Source: Aneurinibacillus uraniidurans (GTDB lineage: Bacteria > Bacillota > Bacilli > Aneurinibacillales > Aneurinibacillaceae). Taken from it: a DNA stretch of 64,000 nt. Position 1 is the first letter of the stretch. Each line of letters begins with the position of its first letter. Position numbers and translations under genes: made by a program. Positions 11,325 to 19,449 of this stretch are shown piece after piece. A model generated the notes under the pieces. The model made no database searches and was not told the DNA's origin. It saw nothing but the letters and a program-made list of their open reading frames with translations. The DNA is taken from assembly GCF_028471905.1 (NCBI RefSeq), contig NZ_CP116902.1:966501-1030500 (forward strand). Direction: 5' to 3'.

Positions 11325-12380
11325 ATGAAGTCGCTTCGCTGGCTTATTGTATTTCTTATATCTGGTCTTGTGCTTTCGATTGGAATTGGGTTTGGCTTTA
11401 GCTTTACAATGCAAAAGCCGAAATATGAAGATGAAGAACAGGCTGGACTCAACCAGAAAGTAATCATTCGATTCAGCCATGTGGTAGCGGAGAGTACGCC
11501 GAAAGGTCTGGCGGTTGCTCGCTTCGCCGAGCTTGTTCGTCAGAAAACAAACGGCATGGTCGAGATTCGCGTATATCCGAATGCTACTTTGTATAATGAC
11601 GCAACAGAGTTTAATGCGCTTCAGCAGGATCAGGTGGAAATGATTGCGCCTGCCACATCGAAGCTATCCGCTCGCTATCCAGCATGGATGGTGATGGATT
11701 TGCCGTATGCGTTTCGGGATGAGCGTATGGTTGGCGAAGCGATGGATGGTCCGCTTGGGAAGCTTTTATTTCAAGCGATTAATGATCCGAACGTGAAAGG
11801 TCTTGCACTGTGGGACAATGGATTTAAACAAATGACGTCGAATGAGCCGCTGCGCAATCCGGATGATTTCAAAGGAAAGACATTCCGGATTATGGCGAGT
11901 CCGGTGCTGCGTTCACAATTTACAGCACTGGGGGCACAGGCAGAGAGTTACGGTTTTGATGATCTGTACCGGCAATTAGAGATGGGAAGCGTAGAGGGAG
12001 AAGAAAATACACTATCTAATATTTACAGCAAGCGGCTTTATCAGGTACAGAAGCATATGGACGTTAGTAATCACGGGTATTTGGGTTATATTGTATTAAT
12101 AAACAAAACAACCTGGAATCGACTATCAGACAAGCAAAGGCAGGCTATTCAGGAAGCGATGACAGAGACGACTGCCTGGGTACGCCACTATGCACATGAC
12201 ATTAACAACCAGGCATTAGCAGAGATGAAGAACCGTCATCTTATGACGATTCATATGCAGACGGACACAGAGAAACAAGCTTGGCAGCGGGCGTTTTCTC
12301 CTTTGTATGATCAGTATAAAGACATAATCGGAGAACAGGTGCTGACAGAATGGCGAAAGCTGAGCAGTCATCCGTACTAG
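11325..12380 (+). CDS. dctB: TRAP-type dicarboxylate-binding protein, DctB-like
   Basis: 351 residues from the ATG of MKSLRWL, with AAAAAGGGG upstream. One N-terminal hydrophobic segment (about 5-28) without a lipobox cysteine suggests an uncleaved membrane anchor. The rest is a DctP-family binding fold: VIIRFSHVVAESTPKG, then VEIRVYPNATLYND and GFKQMTSN. No TRAP permease genes (dctQ/dctM) are adjacent. In B. subtilis DctB works with DctS and the symporter as a sensor unit, and the same role is inferred here. In B. subtilis dctB precedes dctS; here it is last. Confidence 0.88.
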   Translation: MKSLRWLIVFLISGLVLSIGIGFGFSFTMQKPKYEDEEQAGLNQKVIIRFSHVVAESTPKGLAVARFAELVRQKTNGMVEIRVYPNATLYNDATEFNALQQDQVEMIAPATSKLSARYPAWMVMDLPYAFRDERMVGEAMDGPLGKLLFQAINDPNVKGLALWDNGFKQMTSNEPLRNPDDFKGKTFRIMASPVLRSQFTALGAQAESYGFDDLYRQLEMGSVEGEENTLSNIYSKRLYQVQKHMDVSNHGYLGYIVLINKTTWNRLSDKQRQAIQEAMTETTAWVRHYAHDINNQALAEMKNRHLMTIHMQTDTEKQAWQRAFSPLYDQYKDIIGEQVLTEWRKLSSHPY

Positions 12381-12412
12381 ATAAAAAATGCTTTTTCAAG
12401 GAGGAATACTTG

Positions 12413-12862
12413 ATGGCAAAAGAGATTTCGGCAGGAGGAGTGGTATACCGCAAGACAGAGGACAACCAGATCGAGCTGATGCTGATTGAAGATCGGTATA
12501 TGAAGATATCACTTCCGAAGGGAAAGCAGGAGCCGGGAGAGACGATGGAAGAGACAGCGCTGCGGGAGATTGAAGAGGAGACAGGCATTCATGGTAAGGT
12601 TGTGGAGCCACTGGAGACAATCTATTATCACTACTATAATCCGAAGATCGGTGCCATTAAGAAAGAAGTGCACTACTATCTTGTAGAGGCAATGTCCGGC
12701 ATCCTTACACCGCAGCTGGAAGAAATCAACACGGTAGCCTGGATGACACCGGATAAAGCGTGGAAGAGGCAGCAGGAAAGCGGATACCACAATAATATCT
12801 CCGTGCTGAAAAAGGCATATCGCTTGCTAGGCATTGCAAATGGTCAGGAGGGAATCGGATGA
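12413..12862 (+). CDS. Nudix hydrolase
   Basis: 149 residues from ATG 12413, with AAGGAGG ahead. The full Nudix box Gx5Ex7REUxEExGU is present ([12 protein letters not shown]...REIEEETGI, about residues 36-58). The substrate is unclear; the family hydrolyses nucleoside diphosphates linked to another group. The stop overlaps the deoC start by 4 bases (ATGA), so the pair is translationally coupled and a nucleotide-salvage or sanitation role is likely. Confidence 0.88.
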   Translation: MAKEISAGGVVYRKTEDNQIELMLIEDRYMKISLPKGKQEPGETMEETALREIEEETGIHGKVVEPLETIYYHYYNPKIGAIKKEVHYYLVEAMSGILTPQLEEINTVAWMTPDKAWKRQQESGYHNNISVLKKAYRLLGIANGQEGIG

Positions 12863-13530
12863 AGCGGGAACTGGCAGCATATATTGACCATACTCTGCTT
12901 GCGCCAGCAGCTTCTGCGGCGCAGATTGATCGACTATGTGAAGAAGCACGTGAGCATGGGTTTTATGCGGTATGTATCAATCCGTACTGGGTGCGCCGGG
13001 CCAAACAGGCGCTTGCGGGAAGTGCTGTGCGGGTCGCAACGGTAATTGGTTTTCCACTTGGGGCTACTTGTACGGAAAGTAAGGTATTTGAAGCAGAAAA
13101 AGCGGTGGAAGACGGAGCGGATGAGCTGGATATGGTGCTTAACATCGGTGCGCTCAAGAGCGGGGCAGATGAAGTGGTTCGCCGTGATATTTCAGCTGTT
13201 GTGGCTGCGGCAGGTACCCATCCCGTGAAGGTCATTATTGAGGCGTACCTGCTTACGGAAGAAGAAAAAATTCGAGCGTGCCGCCTGAGTGAAGAGGCGG
13301 GTGCGCGATTTGTCAAAACGTCGACTGGATTCAGTTCGGGAGGGGCGACTGTCGAAGATGTAGCACTTATGCGTCGGGCAGTTAGCGCGGCGGTATCAGT
13401 CAAGGCTTCAGGTGGCGTCCGTACGTATGAAGCAGCTAACGCGATGATTCAGGCAGGCGCGGATCGCATCGGCACAAGCAATGGAGTAGCCATTGTTACG
13501 GGTGGTCAGGCAGATGCAAATGCGTATTAG
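12859..13530 (+). CDS. deoC: DeoC, deoxyribose-phosphate aldolase
   Basis: 223 residues, standard length. The Schiff-base lysine is K153 in FVKTSTGF; the catalytic Asp lies in [10 protein letters not shown] (D91), and the second lysine in [10 protein letters not shown] (K182). The enzyme cleaves 2-deoxyribose-5-phosphate to glyceraldehyde-3-phosphate and acetaldehyde in deoxynucleoside catabolism. cdd, also in salvage, lies at 53.8 kb. The end is a bidirectional terminator shared with the convergent transporter. Confidence 0.96.
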   Translation: MKRELAAYIDHTLLAPAASAAQIDRLCEEAREHGFYAVCINPYWVRRAKQALAGSAVRVATVIGFPLGATCTESKVFEAEKAVEDGADELDMVLNIGALKSGADEVVRRDISAVVAAAGTHPVKVIIEAYLLTEEEKIRACRLSEEAGARFVKTSTGFSSGGATVEDVALMRRAVSAAVSVKASGGVRTYEAANAMIQAGADRIGTSNGVAIVTGGQADANAY

Positions 13531-13532
13531 TA

Positions 13533-13567
13533 AATAAAAACGAGCTGCGGCTACGCTCGTTTTTATT
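13533..13567. terminator. Bidirectional terminator between deoC and the Na/Pi gene
   Basis: AAAAACGAGC (13536-13545) and GCTCGTTTTT (13555-13564) form a perfect 10-bp stem with A and T runs on both sides. It overlaps the stop codon of the minus-strand gene. Confidence 0.85.
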
Positions 13568-14489
13568 CATCTCGTATGGACATGCGGGCTAGTCGAGCAA
13601 TCATGTTTACGAATGGCAGGGCTAGTACAGAGCAGATGACGTTAAAGAGTGTTTGAGCGTGAGCGATCTGCACATCCGGGTGATTGGTCAGCATTTGTAC
13701 GAGATCAGCAAGTGGCCCGATGAATGGCCAGAATAAGAGCACACCTGCGACATTCAGAAATACATGCACCCAAGCGACCTGTTTAGCAGCCGCTGAACTG
13801 CCGATGGCGGCCAGTATAGCGGTTATGCATGTACCAATGTTGCTGCCCAGAATGATGGCAATGCCCATCGTGAGCGACAAGATATGCTCGTTCACAAATC
13901 CCATCGTAAGTGCCGTTACCGCCGAACCACTGTGTAAAAGCGCAGTAAACGCAGCTCCAAGAACGATCCCGTTTAAGTTTGAGGCGTGTTCTCCGGTAAG
14001 GGTTGAGAGGAAAAAATGGCTTTCCTGTAGTGGTCCTGTAATGGTCTGCATCATGCGAATCCCAAGAAATATACAGCCGAATCCGGCCAGAGAGGCGCCC
14101 AGTGCCTTCATAAAAGTATGACGGAAAAAGTACAGCACACATCCAATGATAAACAGCGGGAGTGCCAGCTTATGCGGATTTAGGGCAATGAGTTGTGTTG
14201 TGAACGTCGTGCCGATATTCGTGCCGAGGATGATCCCAACCGTTTGCGGAAAGGTCAACAGCCTGGCATTGACAAGTCCGATCGTAATAACGGTAACTGC
14301 ACTGCTGCTCTGAACAAGCATGGTAATAAGCGTTCCAGTGATCATGCCGCGCGATGGTGTGCGGGTGAAAGTAAGCAACCAGCGTTGCAGCTTATCGCCT
14401 GTTATCGCCAATAAGCCAAACCGCATTAGGCGCATGCCGCCGAGGAACAGGCCGAGCCCTGCAAACATGGGCCAGAGAAGCGCTGTCAT
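13563..14489 (-). CDS. Na/Pi cotransporter family protein (YqeW/NptA-like)
   Basis: 308 residues from the ATG of MTALLWPM, chosen for its AAGGGGG ribosome site. Nine or so hydrophobic segments in two inverted repeats: the first holds LVQSSSAVTV and NIGTT, the second LLHSGSAVTAL and NIGTC. The usual QSSSA of the second repeat is changed to HSGSA, which may alter substrate or ion specificity. B. subtilis keeps yqeW between mtaB (yqeV) and rpsU, so this gene is a relic of that order, here inverted. It would import phosphate with sodium. Confidence 0.85.
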   Translation of the reverse strand: MTALLWPMFAGLGLFLGGMRLMRFGLLAITGDKLQRWLLTFTRTPSRGMITGTLITMLVQSSSAVTVITIGLVNARLLTFPQTVGIILGTNIGTTFTTQLIALNPHKLALPLFIIGCVLYFFRHTFMKALGASLAGFGCIFLGIRMMQTITGPLQESHFFLSTLTGEHASNLNGIVLGAAFTALLHSGSAVTALTMGFVNEHILSLTMGIAIILGSNIGTCITAILAAIGSSAAAKQVAWVHVFLNVAGVLLFWPFIGPLADLVQMLTNHPDVQIAHAQTLFNVICSVLALPFVNMIARLARMSIRDE

Positions 14490-14585
14490 AAGACGCCCCC
14501 TTTCTACATGGTTCACTCCACTATATGCAGGGAGAGGGACGGGCATGACAGGCTTACATCATCAAATGAGAGAGAAGGAAACGAT

Positions 14586-14822
14586 ATGGAAAAGAAAAAT
14601 ACATGCAATCTTGACCACACAATAGAAGATGTGCAAAAAAAATACGAGGCAATCAAGCCGTATCTGCCGGAGAATATTATCGCAGCGCTTGCTTTATACC
14701 TCGCACAATCCCGTACACAGGAAGAACTGAATGAAGTGTTTCATTTGCTGAAAAAATATGATCTTGCGGACGCAGCAGAACAGGCACGCCGCAATGCAGA
14801 ATTCGCCCGACTGTTATTTTAG
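14586..14822 (+). CDS. Small hypothetical helical protein
   Basis: 78 residues from ATG 14586, preceded by GAGAGAAGG. No signal peptide or membrane segment; mostly charged and predicted helical (KKYEAIKPYLPENIIAALALYL, LNEVFHLLKKYDLAD). It may be a regulatory or spore-related small protein, but I do not recognise the family. It is divergent from the Na/Pi transporter. Confidence 0.6.
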   Translation: MEKKNTCNLDHTIEDVQKKYEAIKPYLPENIIAALALYLAQSRTQEELNEVFHLLKKYDLADAAEQARRNAEFARLLF

Positions 14823-14850
14823 GTCAGGGCTTTTTTTATGTATGGAGTTA

Positions 14851-15240
14851 TCAAGAGAAGTAATCAACAGGATAAGAAGATGTATAAATAATGTCGTACT
14901 TTCCAGTCAGATAGCGAACATAATAATGTTCTAGCGCGTTCGGACCATTAGAAAAATACAAGTCTCGTCCTTTTTGGGAGCTGAGCGTACAGCCTTCCTC
15001 ATTCATTTTTTCGATAAACGGCTGATAATTTCCTCGGTGTACAACATACGAAATCGTGCCATCTTTCGCCTGAATTTTTGCCATGGATTTTTTTTCGATA
15101 TGAAGTTGATACATGGCGGATGCATACGGAAATGCCCCACCTGCGACCGCTATACTTTCTTTTTTCGCATAGAGAAGAAGTGAGAGACTTACAATACAAA
15201 GAGAGAATAGAAGTACAGTTACTTTTAGAATTCGCTTCAT
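14851..15240 (-). CDS. Hypothetical membrane-anchored protein
   Basis: 129 residues. One N-terminal hydrophobic helix (about 5-25), then an extracytoplasmic domain of about 100 residues with no motif I recognise (YQLHIEKKSMAKIQAKDG, LEHYYVRYLTGKYD). Its start overlaps the stop of the upstream gene by 4 bases, so the two form an operon and probably act together. Confidence 0.65.
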   Translation of the reverse strand: MKRILKVTVLLFSLCIVSLSLLLYAKKESIAVAGGAFPYASAMYQLHIEKKSMAKIQAKDGTISYVVHRGNYQPFIEKMNEEGCTLSSQKGRDLYFSNGPNALEHYYVRYLTGKYDIIYTSSYPVDYFS

Positions 15241-15710
15241 TTGACAGTCCCTTCGTTCGATTTAGTAGAAAGCCTATTCTCGATAAAACGGGCTAGGTCA
15301 CCACTTCTAATATAAAACTGTGATTCGGGGTCAATATGGCTCGGAGCCGTTTCGAATTGAGAGCCGACGTCATCTGGACCCCTTGCGCAAAATGAGAAAG
15401 AAACGTGCCCCTGTTGAAGTTCAAACGAGATAGCCCCATCTGGTGTAGAGCCAAAATGTTCACGATTGCTGCCGGAGAAGGAAGCGTCTTGTAGTATAGC
15501 AATTACCGCCTGTTGCTCTTCGTGAGAGAGAGTGATCGTTTGATCACTTAGGTATTGAATGGATACATGTTTTACGTTATCAGTTGTAAGTGATGTACGA
15601 AGTTCTTTCCAGACGGGACGATCTTTTCTGCCATCACTTGTGGTGTATAGGGCGATAAGAAAGACGACAATCAAGAAGAGAGTCCAAATACGCAGCTTTT
15701 TTTCGGACAT
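15237..15710 (-). CDS. Hypothetical membrane-anchored protein, first gene of a pair
   Basis: 157 residues. An N-terminal transmembrane helix (about 8-24) leads to an outside domain with SIQYLSDQTITLSHEEQQAVIAIL, a pattern seen in short extracellular proteins that gauge a residue-level threshold, but no named family is recognised. It shares the ATGA overlap with the 129-residue gene downstream. The 15711-15902 gap upstream shows an A/T-rich region but no promoter I would defend. Confidence 0.65.
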   Translation of the reverse strand: MSEKKLRIWTLFLIVVFLIALYTTSDGRKDRPVWKELRTSLTTDNVKHVSIQYLSDQTITLSHEEQQAVIAILQDASFSGSNREHFGSTPDGAISFELQQGHVSFSFCARGPDDVGSQFETAPSHIDPESQFYIRSGDLARFIENRLSTKSNEGTVK

Positions 15711-15902
15711 ATATATCCCTCTTTTTAAGGATATTTTACCATATCTATTAAAAAATTACGTGCTACTTTTTCCTGGTCGATTCGTATAAGAAAATGAATA
15801 CGAATGTTACTACTTGGCCACAGGCTTCAGCATGAAAAGGGAAGTATGGGGATTCTTGATAGGTGGAAGTAGTAAGAGTGAAGAGAAACATGGGAGAGGG
15901 CA

Positions 15903-16514
15903 ATGAACCGAATAAAAAAATGGATGCGAAATTTTATGCTAGTCGTTATGATAGCTACAATAGGCTTAACTGGTCTGGTGATTTTTCTATGGGGAGAGGG
16001 AGGAGCCCCTCGACAGATTGACCCGTATGCGCATGTAAAAAAATATGAGCCCGCCCTGCGCAGTGAGCTGGCTCAGTACGGCCTGGAGCAACAAACTGAT
16101 GTCCTGGTAGCACTGATGTATCAGGAAAGCCAGGGCAGAGGAGGAGACCCGATGCAGGCATCCGAATCAGCCGGACTGCCGCCAAACACCATTAAAGATC
16201 CCGAACAAAGCATCAGACAGGGCGTTCGTCATTTTCATAACGTGTATACATATGGTAAGAAGAAGCATGTAGATATGGCGACAATTATTCAGGCGTACAA
16301 CATGGGACCTGGCTATATCGACTTTGTGGCTGCACATGGTCAGAAGCACTCGGAAGAATTAGCTAGACAGTACTCTGCGATCCAAGTCCAAAAAGCACCA
16401 AATGTATACACATGCGGTGATGATCAAGGAAATTTTCGATATCCATATTGCTACGGTGATTTTTCATATACGACAAAAATACTGCGAGTAGAATCGAAAA
16501 TAAAAGGAGAGTGA
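15903..16514 (+). CDS. Lysozyme-like muramidase (CwlT N-domain type), membrane anchored
   Basis: 203 residues. An N-terminal helix (about 11-31) anchors or exports it. The body is a lysozyme-like fold as in the N-terminal domain of CwlT: ALMYQESQGRGGDPMQASES with candidate catalytic E75, SIRQGVRHF and IIQAYNMGPGYIDF. The NlpC/P60 half of CwlT is absent. It would cut peptidoglycan glycan strands. It lies 98 bp before a c-di-GMP enzyme gene, which may be co-transcribed. Confidence 0.82.
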   Translation: MNRIKKWMRNFMLVVMIATIGLTGLVIFLWGEGGAPRQIDPYAHVKKYEPALRSELAQYGLEQQTDVLVALMYQESQGRGGDPMQASESAGLPPNTIKDPEQSIRQGVRHFHNVYTYGKKKHVDMATIIQAYNMGPGYIDFVAAHGQKHSEELARQYSAIQVQKAPNVYTCGDDQGNFRYPYCYGDFSYTTKILRVESKIKGE

Positions 16515-16612
16515 AAATAAATAATTCTTTTTGCCGTTACGGTTGCAAATATATTCCGTTTTGTGGTATTAAAGAGTTAAATGACTTTTTTCCTAAGTTA
16601 AGAGGTGCTTCG

Positions 16613-18787
16613 ATGGATACTGCTTTCGACAATCAATTTATTCTTGAAAAACTACATGCTTTTACCTCATCTATTCCAGAACATGAAGCGCATCAGAACG
16701 AGCATGATGGAAATATGGAGCAGATTCATACGCTTGTGCATAACTTTGCAGATGTATGGCGGGCACTGGATGAATCGACAATTGTGGCGCTGACAGATAC
16801 AGCCGGAAGAATCATATATGCGAACGAAAAATTTTGTGAAATATCGAAATACTCCAGAGAAGAACTGATTGGAAGTACCCATCGTCTGCTGAATTCAGGG
16901 TACCATGGACGAGAGTTTTTTCAACAGATGTGGGCAACGATTGCCAAAGGTGAAGTATGGAGCGAGGAAGTAAAGAATAAAGCAAAAGACGGGACATTTT
17001 ATTGGGTCAAAACCACCATTGTACCGCTTCTTGATGAGGATAGTATACCGTATCGGTATATCACATTTCGTACGGATATTACAAAAGGAAAAATGGCGGA
17101 GGAAAAGCTCCGTGAAGGGTTAAAAAACGATTTTATCCGCACAGTAAATGCTCTTCATAACATCGTATTCAAACTTCATCGCAATGAAAATGGGGTGCCG
17201 GTTTATACCTTATTTGAAGGAAAGCTTGCCAGCCAGCTTGGCCTTCGGACTGGCAATGTACTTGGTAAAACGCCGTATGATGTGTTTCCGATTGAGGCAG
17301 CAGAAGTTATGAATCAGCATAATCTTAAGGCATTTTCTGGCCAGCTAGTGACGTACAATTACCGCTATATGAATCGTGATTTTCATACCACCTTGTCACC
17401 GATCATTGAAAATAACACCGTCATTGAGATCATTGGTTCTACAGGTGAGATTACAGATTTGAAACGCGCAGAGGAAATGATTCGTCGCATGGCGTATCAA
17501 GATTCGTTAACCAAGCTGCCGAATCGCAGGATGTTTACAGAAGATCTGAAACGTGCCTTACAAAACGCGAGTGAAACTGATTGTGAAGTTGCGGTGCTGT
17601 TTATTGATCTGGACCGTTTCAAACAGATTAATGATACGTTCGGTCATACGGTGGGGGACAAGCTGCTTGTGAATGTAGCGGAACGACTGATCAAGCACAT
17701 GATTGGAAATGGACATGTGTATCGCCTGGGCGGAGATGAATTTGTTGTGCTTATCCCGGAAGTAGACGAGGCGACAAGTGCAGAGATTGTTGCGCAGGAG
17801 CTGCTTTATGCATTTCGGACAACCTTTTCGCTTGATCATCATGAATTTTTCATTACATGCAGCATTGGAATTGCCATCTATCCTTTTGCGGGGCTTGATA
17901 TGGAATCATTAATGAAGAATGCTGATACGGCGATGTATTATGCTAAAAATCATGGCCGTAACGGATACCGTTTCTATACACCGCAAATGAACGCGACATA
18001 CGAAGAGCATTTGCGGCTTGAGATTGACCTACGTCGTGCCTTGGAGAATCAGGAGTTTGAACTATACTATCAGCCCAAAGTGGACATCTATACTGGGAAG
18101 TTGACCGGGATGGAGGCTCTCGTGCGCTGGAATCATCCGAAAAAGGGCTATATTTCTCCTGTCTCATTTATTCCGCTTGCAGAAGAGACCGGGCTTATTA
18201 TTCCACTTGGTGAATTGGTGCTTAAAATGGCATGTGCCCAGAACAAAAAATGGATGGAAGCTGGGTATCCGAAACTTTGTGTAGCCGTGAATGTATCGGC
18301 CATTCAGTTTCAACAGCCGGATTTTGTCCTTCTTGTTGAGATGATTTTACAGTCAACCGGGCTTGATCCGGCATATCTTCAACTCGAAATGACAGAGAAC
18401 AGTATGATGAATGATGCGGAAGAAAGTCTGTCTACTCTGCGCAAGTTGCATCAGCTTGGGATTTCGATTGCGATTGATGACTTTGGAACCGGATATTCGT
18501 CGCTTGGGTATTTAAAGCGATTTCCGATCAATGCACTAAAGGTTGATCGCTCTTTCGTCAAAGATGTTACGACGGATACAGGAGATGCAGCGATCGTAAA
18601 AGCGGTGATTCACCTAGCGCACAGCATGGGACTTACGGTGGTGGCAGAAGGGGTAGAAACGGAGGATGTACTCCGCTTTTTGCAAGAACAAGAATGTAAT
18701 GAAGTGCAAGGATATTATTATAGTCGGCCGCTTCCAGAACCGGAATTTACGGCTCTGCTTGAGGGAGGAATCACGTTTACTTCCTAG
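16613..18787 (+). CDS. PAS-PAS-GGDEF-EAL c-di-GMP turnover enzyme
   Basis: 724 residues from ATG 16613 (AGAGGTG ahead); an upstream GTG at 16511 abuts its ribosome site and is rejected. Two PAS domains (about 50-165 and 175-295), a GGDEF domain with intact RLGGDEF, and an EAL domain with MEALVRW, DDFGTGYSS and AEGVETE. Both catalytic domains look intact, so it could make and break c-di-GMP, with PAS domains choosing. No membrane segment is evident. A c-di-GMP-I riboswitch lies 5.5 kb downstream. Confidence 0.92.
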   Translation: MDTAFDNQFILEKLHAFTSSIPEHEAHQNEHDGNMEQIHTLVHNFADVWRALDESTIVALTDTAGRIIYANEKFCEISKYSREELIGSTHRLLNSGYHGREFFQQMWATIAKGEVWSEEVKNKAKDGTFYWVKTTIVPLLDEDSIPYRYITFRTDITKGKMAEEKLREGLKNDFIRTVNALHNIVFKLHRNENGVPVYTLFEGKLASQLGLRTGNVLGKTPYDVFPIEAAEVMNQHNLKAFSGQLVTYNYRYMNRDFHTTLSPIIENNTVIEIIGSTGEITDLKRAEEMIRRMAYQDSLTKLPNRRMFTEDLKRALQNASETDCEVAVLFIDLDRFKQINDTFGHTVGDKLLVNVAERLIKHMIGNGHVYRLGGDEFVVLIPEVDEATSAEIVAQELLYAFRTTFSLDHHEFFITCSIGIAIYPFAGLDMESLMKNADTAMYYAKNHGRNGYRFYTPQMNATYEEHLRLEIDLRRALENQEFELYYQPKVDIYTGKLTGMEALVRWNHPKKGYISPVSFIPLAEETGLIIPLGELVLKMACAQNKKWMEAGYPKLCVAVNVSAIQFQQPDFVLLVEMILQSTGLDPAYLQLEMTENSMMNDAEESLSTLRKLHQLGISIAIDDFGTGYSSLGYLKRFPINALKVDRSFVKDVTTDTGDAAIVKAVIHLAHSMGLTVVAEGVETEDVLRFLQEQECNEVQGYYYSRPLPEPEFTALLEGGITFTS

Positions 18788-18812
18788 TATGCTAAAGGGG
18801 ATATTCGTTCGT

Positions 18813-19400
18813 ATGCGGAGTAGGAAACAAAAAATAAGTAAGCGCGTTCTTTTACTTCTTTTACTTCTTCTGGTGCTTGTGGCTGGATATACCGGATGGG
18901 CCTATACAAAAATGAAAGAGGCGGCAAGTCGTCATGCAGAGCCCGGACTTCCGTATATGATTGTGCTGGGCGCTGCGGTGCGTGGGGAGACGATGTCATG
19001 GACGCTGCAAAACCGGATGGAAACGGCTCTTGCTTACCTGCGTACTAATCCACAGACAAAAGTAATCGTATCCGGTGGGCAGGGAGAAGGGGAAAATGTA
19101 ACGGAAGCGAGTGCCATGCAGAAATTTCTACTTGCCAATGGTATTGCTTCCGAACGGATTTTGCTAGAAGATAAATCAACCTCCACTGCAAAAAACATTC
19201 GCTTTTCACATAAGCTTTTGACAGGAAATCGTGTGGTGCTTGTGACAAGTGATTTTCATGCGTATCGGGCGTTATGGTTAGCTGGTCGGGAAGGGATGCA
19301 GGCAGATATATTGACTGCACCAACGCCGCCGATTGTTCGTATGCAGCTATGGGCGCGCGAGTATATCGCACTGGGTAAGTCATTCTTATTTGATCGTTAA
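18813..19400 (+). CDS. YdcF/SanA-like DUF218 membrane protein
   Basis: 195 residues from ATG 18813; an alternative ATG at 18789 would add 8. A run of leucines (about 11-24) forms the membrane anchor, followed by the DUF218 fold: MIVLGAAVRGETMS, VIVSGGQGEGENVTEA, TSTAKNIRFS and VTSDFHAYRA. The family is linked to envelope barrier function or polyisoprenoid metabolism; substrate unknown. It starts 25 bp after the GGDEF-EAL gene, so the two probably share a transcript. Confidence 0.82.
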   Translation: MRSRKQKISKRVLLLLLLLLVLVAGYTGWAYTKMKEAASRHAEPGLPYMIVLGAAVRGETMSWTLQNRMETALAYLRTNPQTKVIVSGGQGEGENVTEASAMQKFLLANGIASERILLEDKSTSTAKNIRFSHKLLTGNRVVLVTSDFHAYRALWLAGREGMQADILTAPTPPIVRMQLWAREYIALGKSFLFDR

Positions 19401-19440
19401 AAAACGCTGCAAAGCCAGGGGGAGCTATGCAGCGTTTTTT
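19399..19440. terminator. Bidirectional terminator
   Basis: AAAAAACGCTGC (19399-19410) and GCAGCGTTTTTT (19429-19440) form a perfect 12-bp stem that serves both the YdcF-like gene and the convergent secreted protein gene. Confidence 0.85.
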
Positions 19441-19449
19441 CGTGTTGTG

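Noticed and set aside
16511-16612. Upstream GTG start for the GGDEF-EAL protein
   Set aside because: The ribosome site AAGGAGA directly touches the GTG, leaving no spacer, and the extra residues (Cys/Phe-rich) lack PAS features. ATG 16613 has AGAGGTG at good distance.
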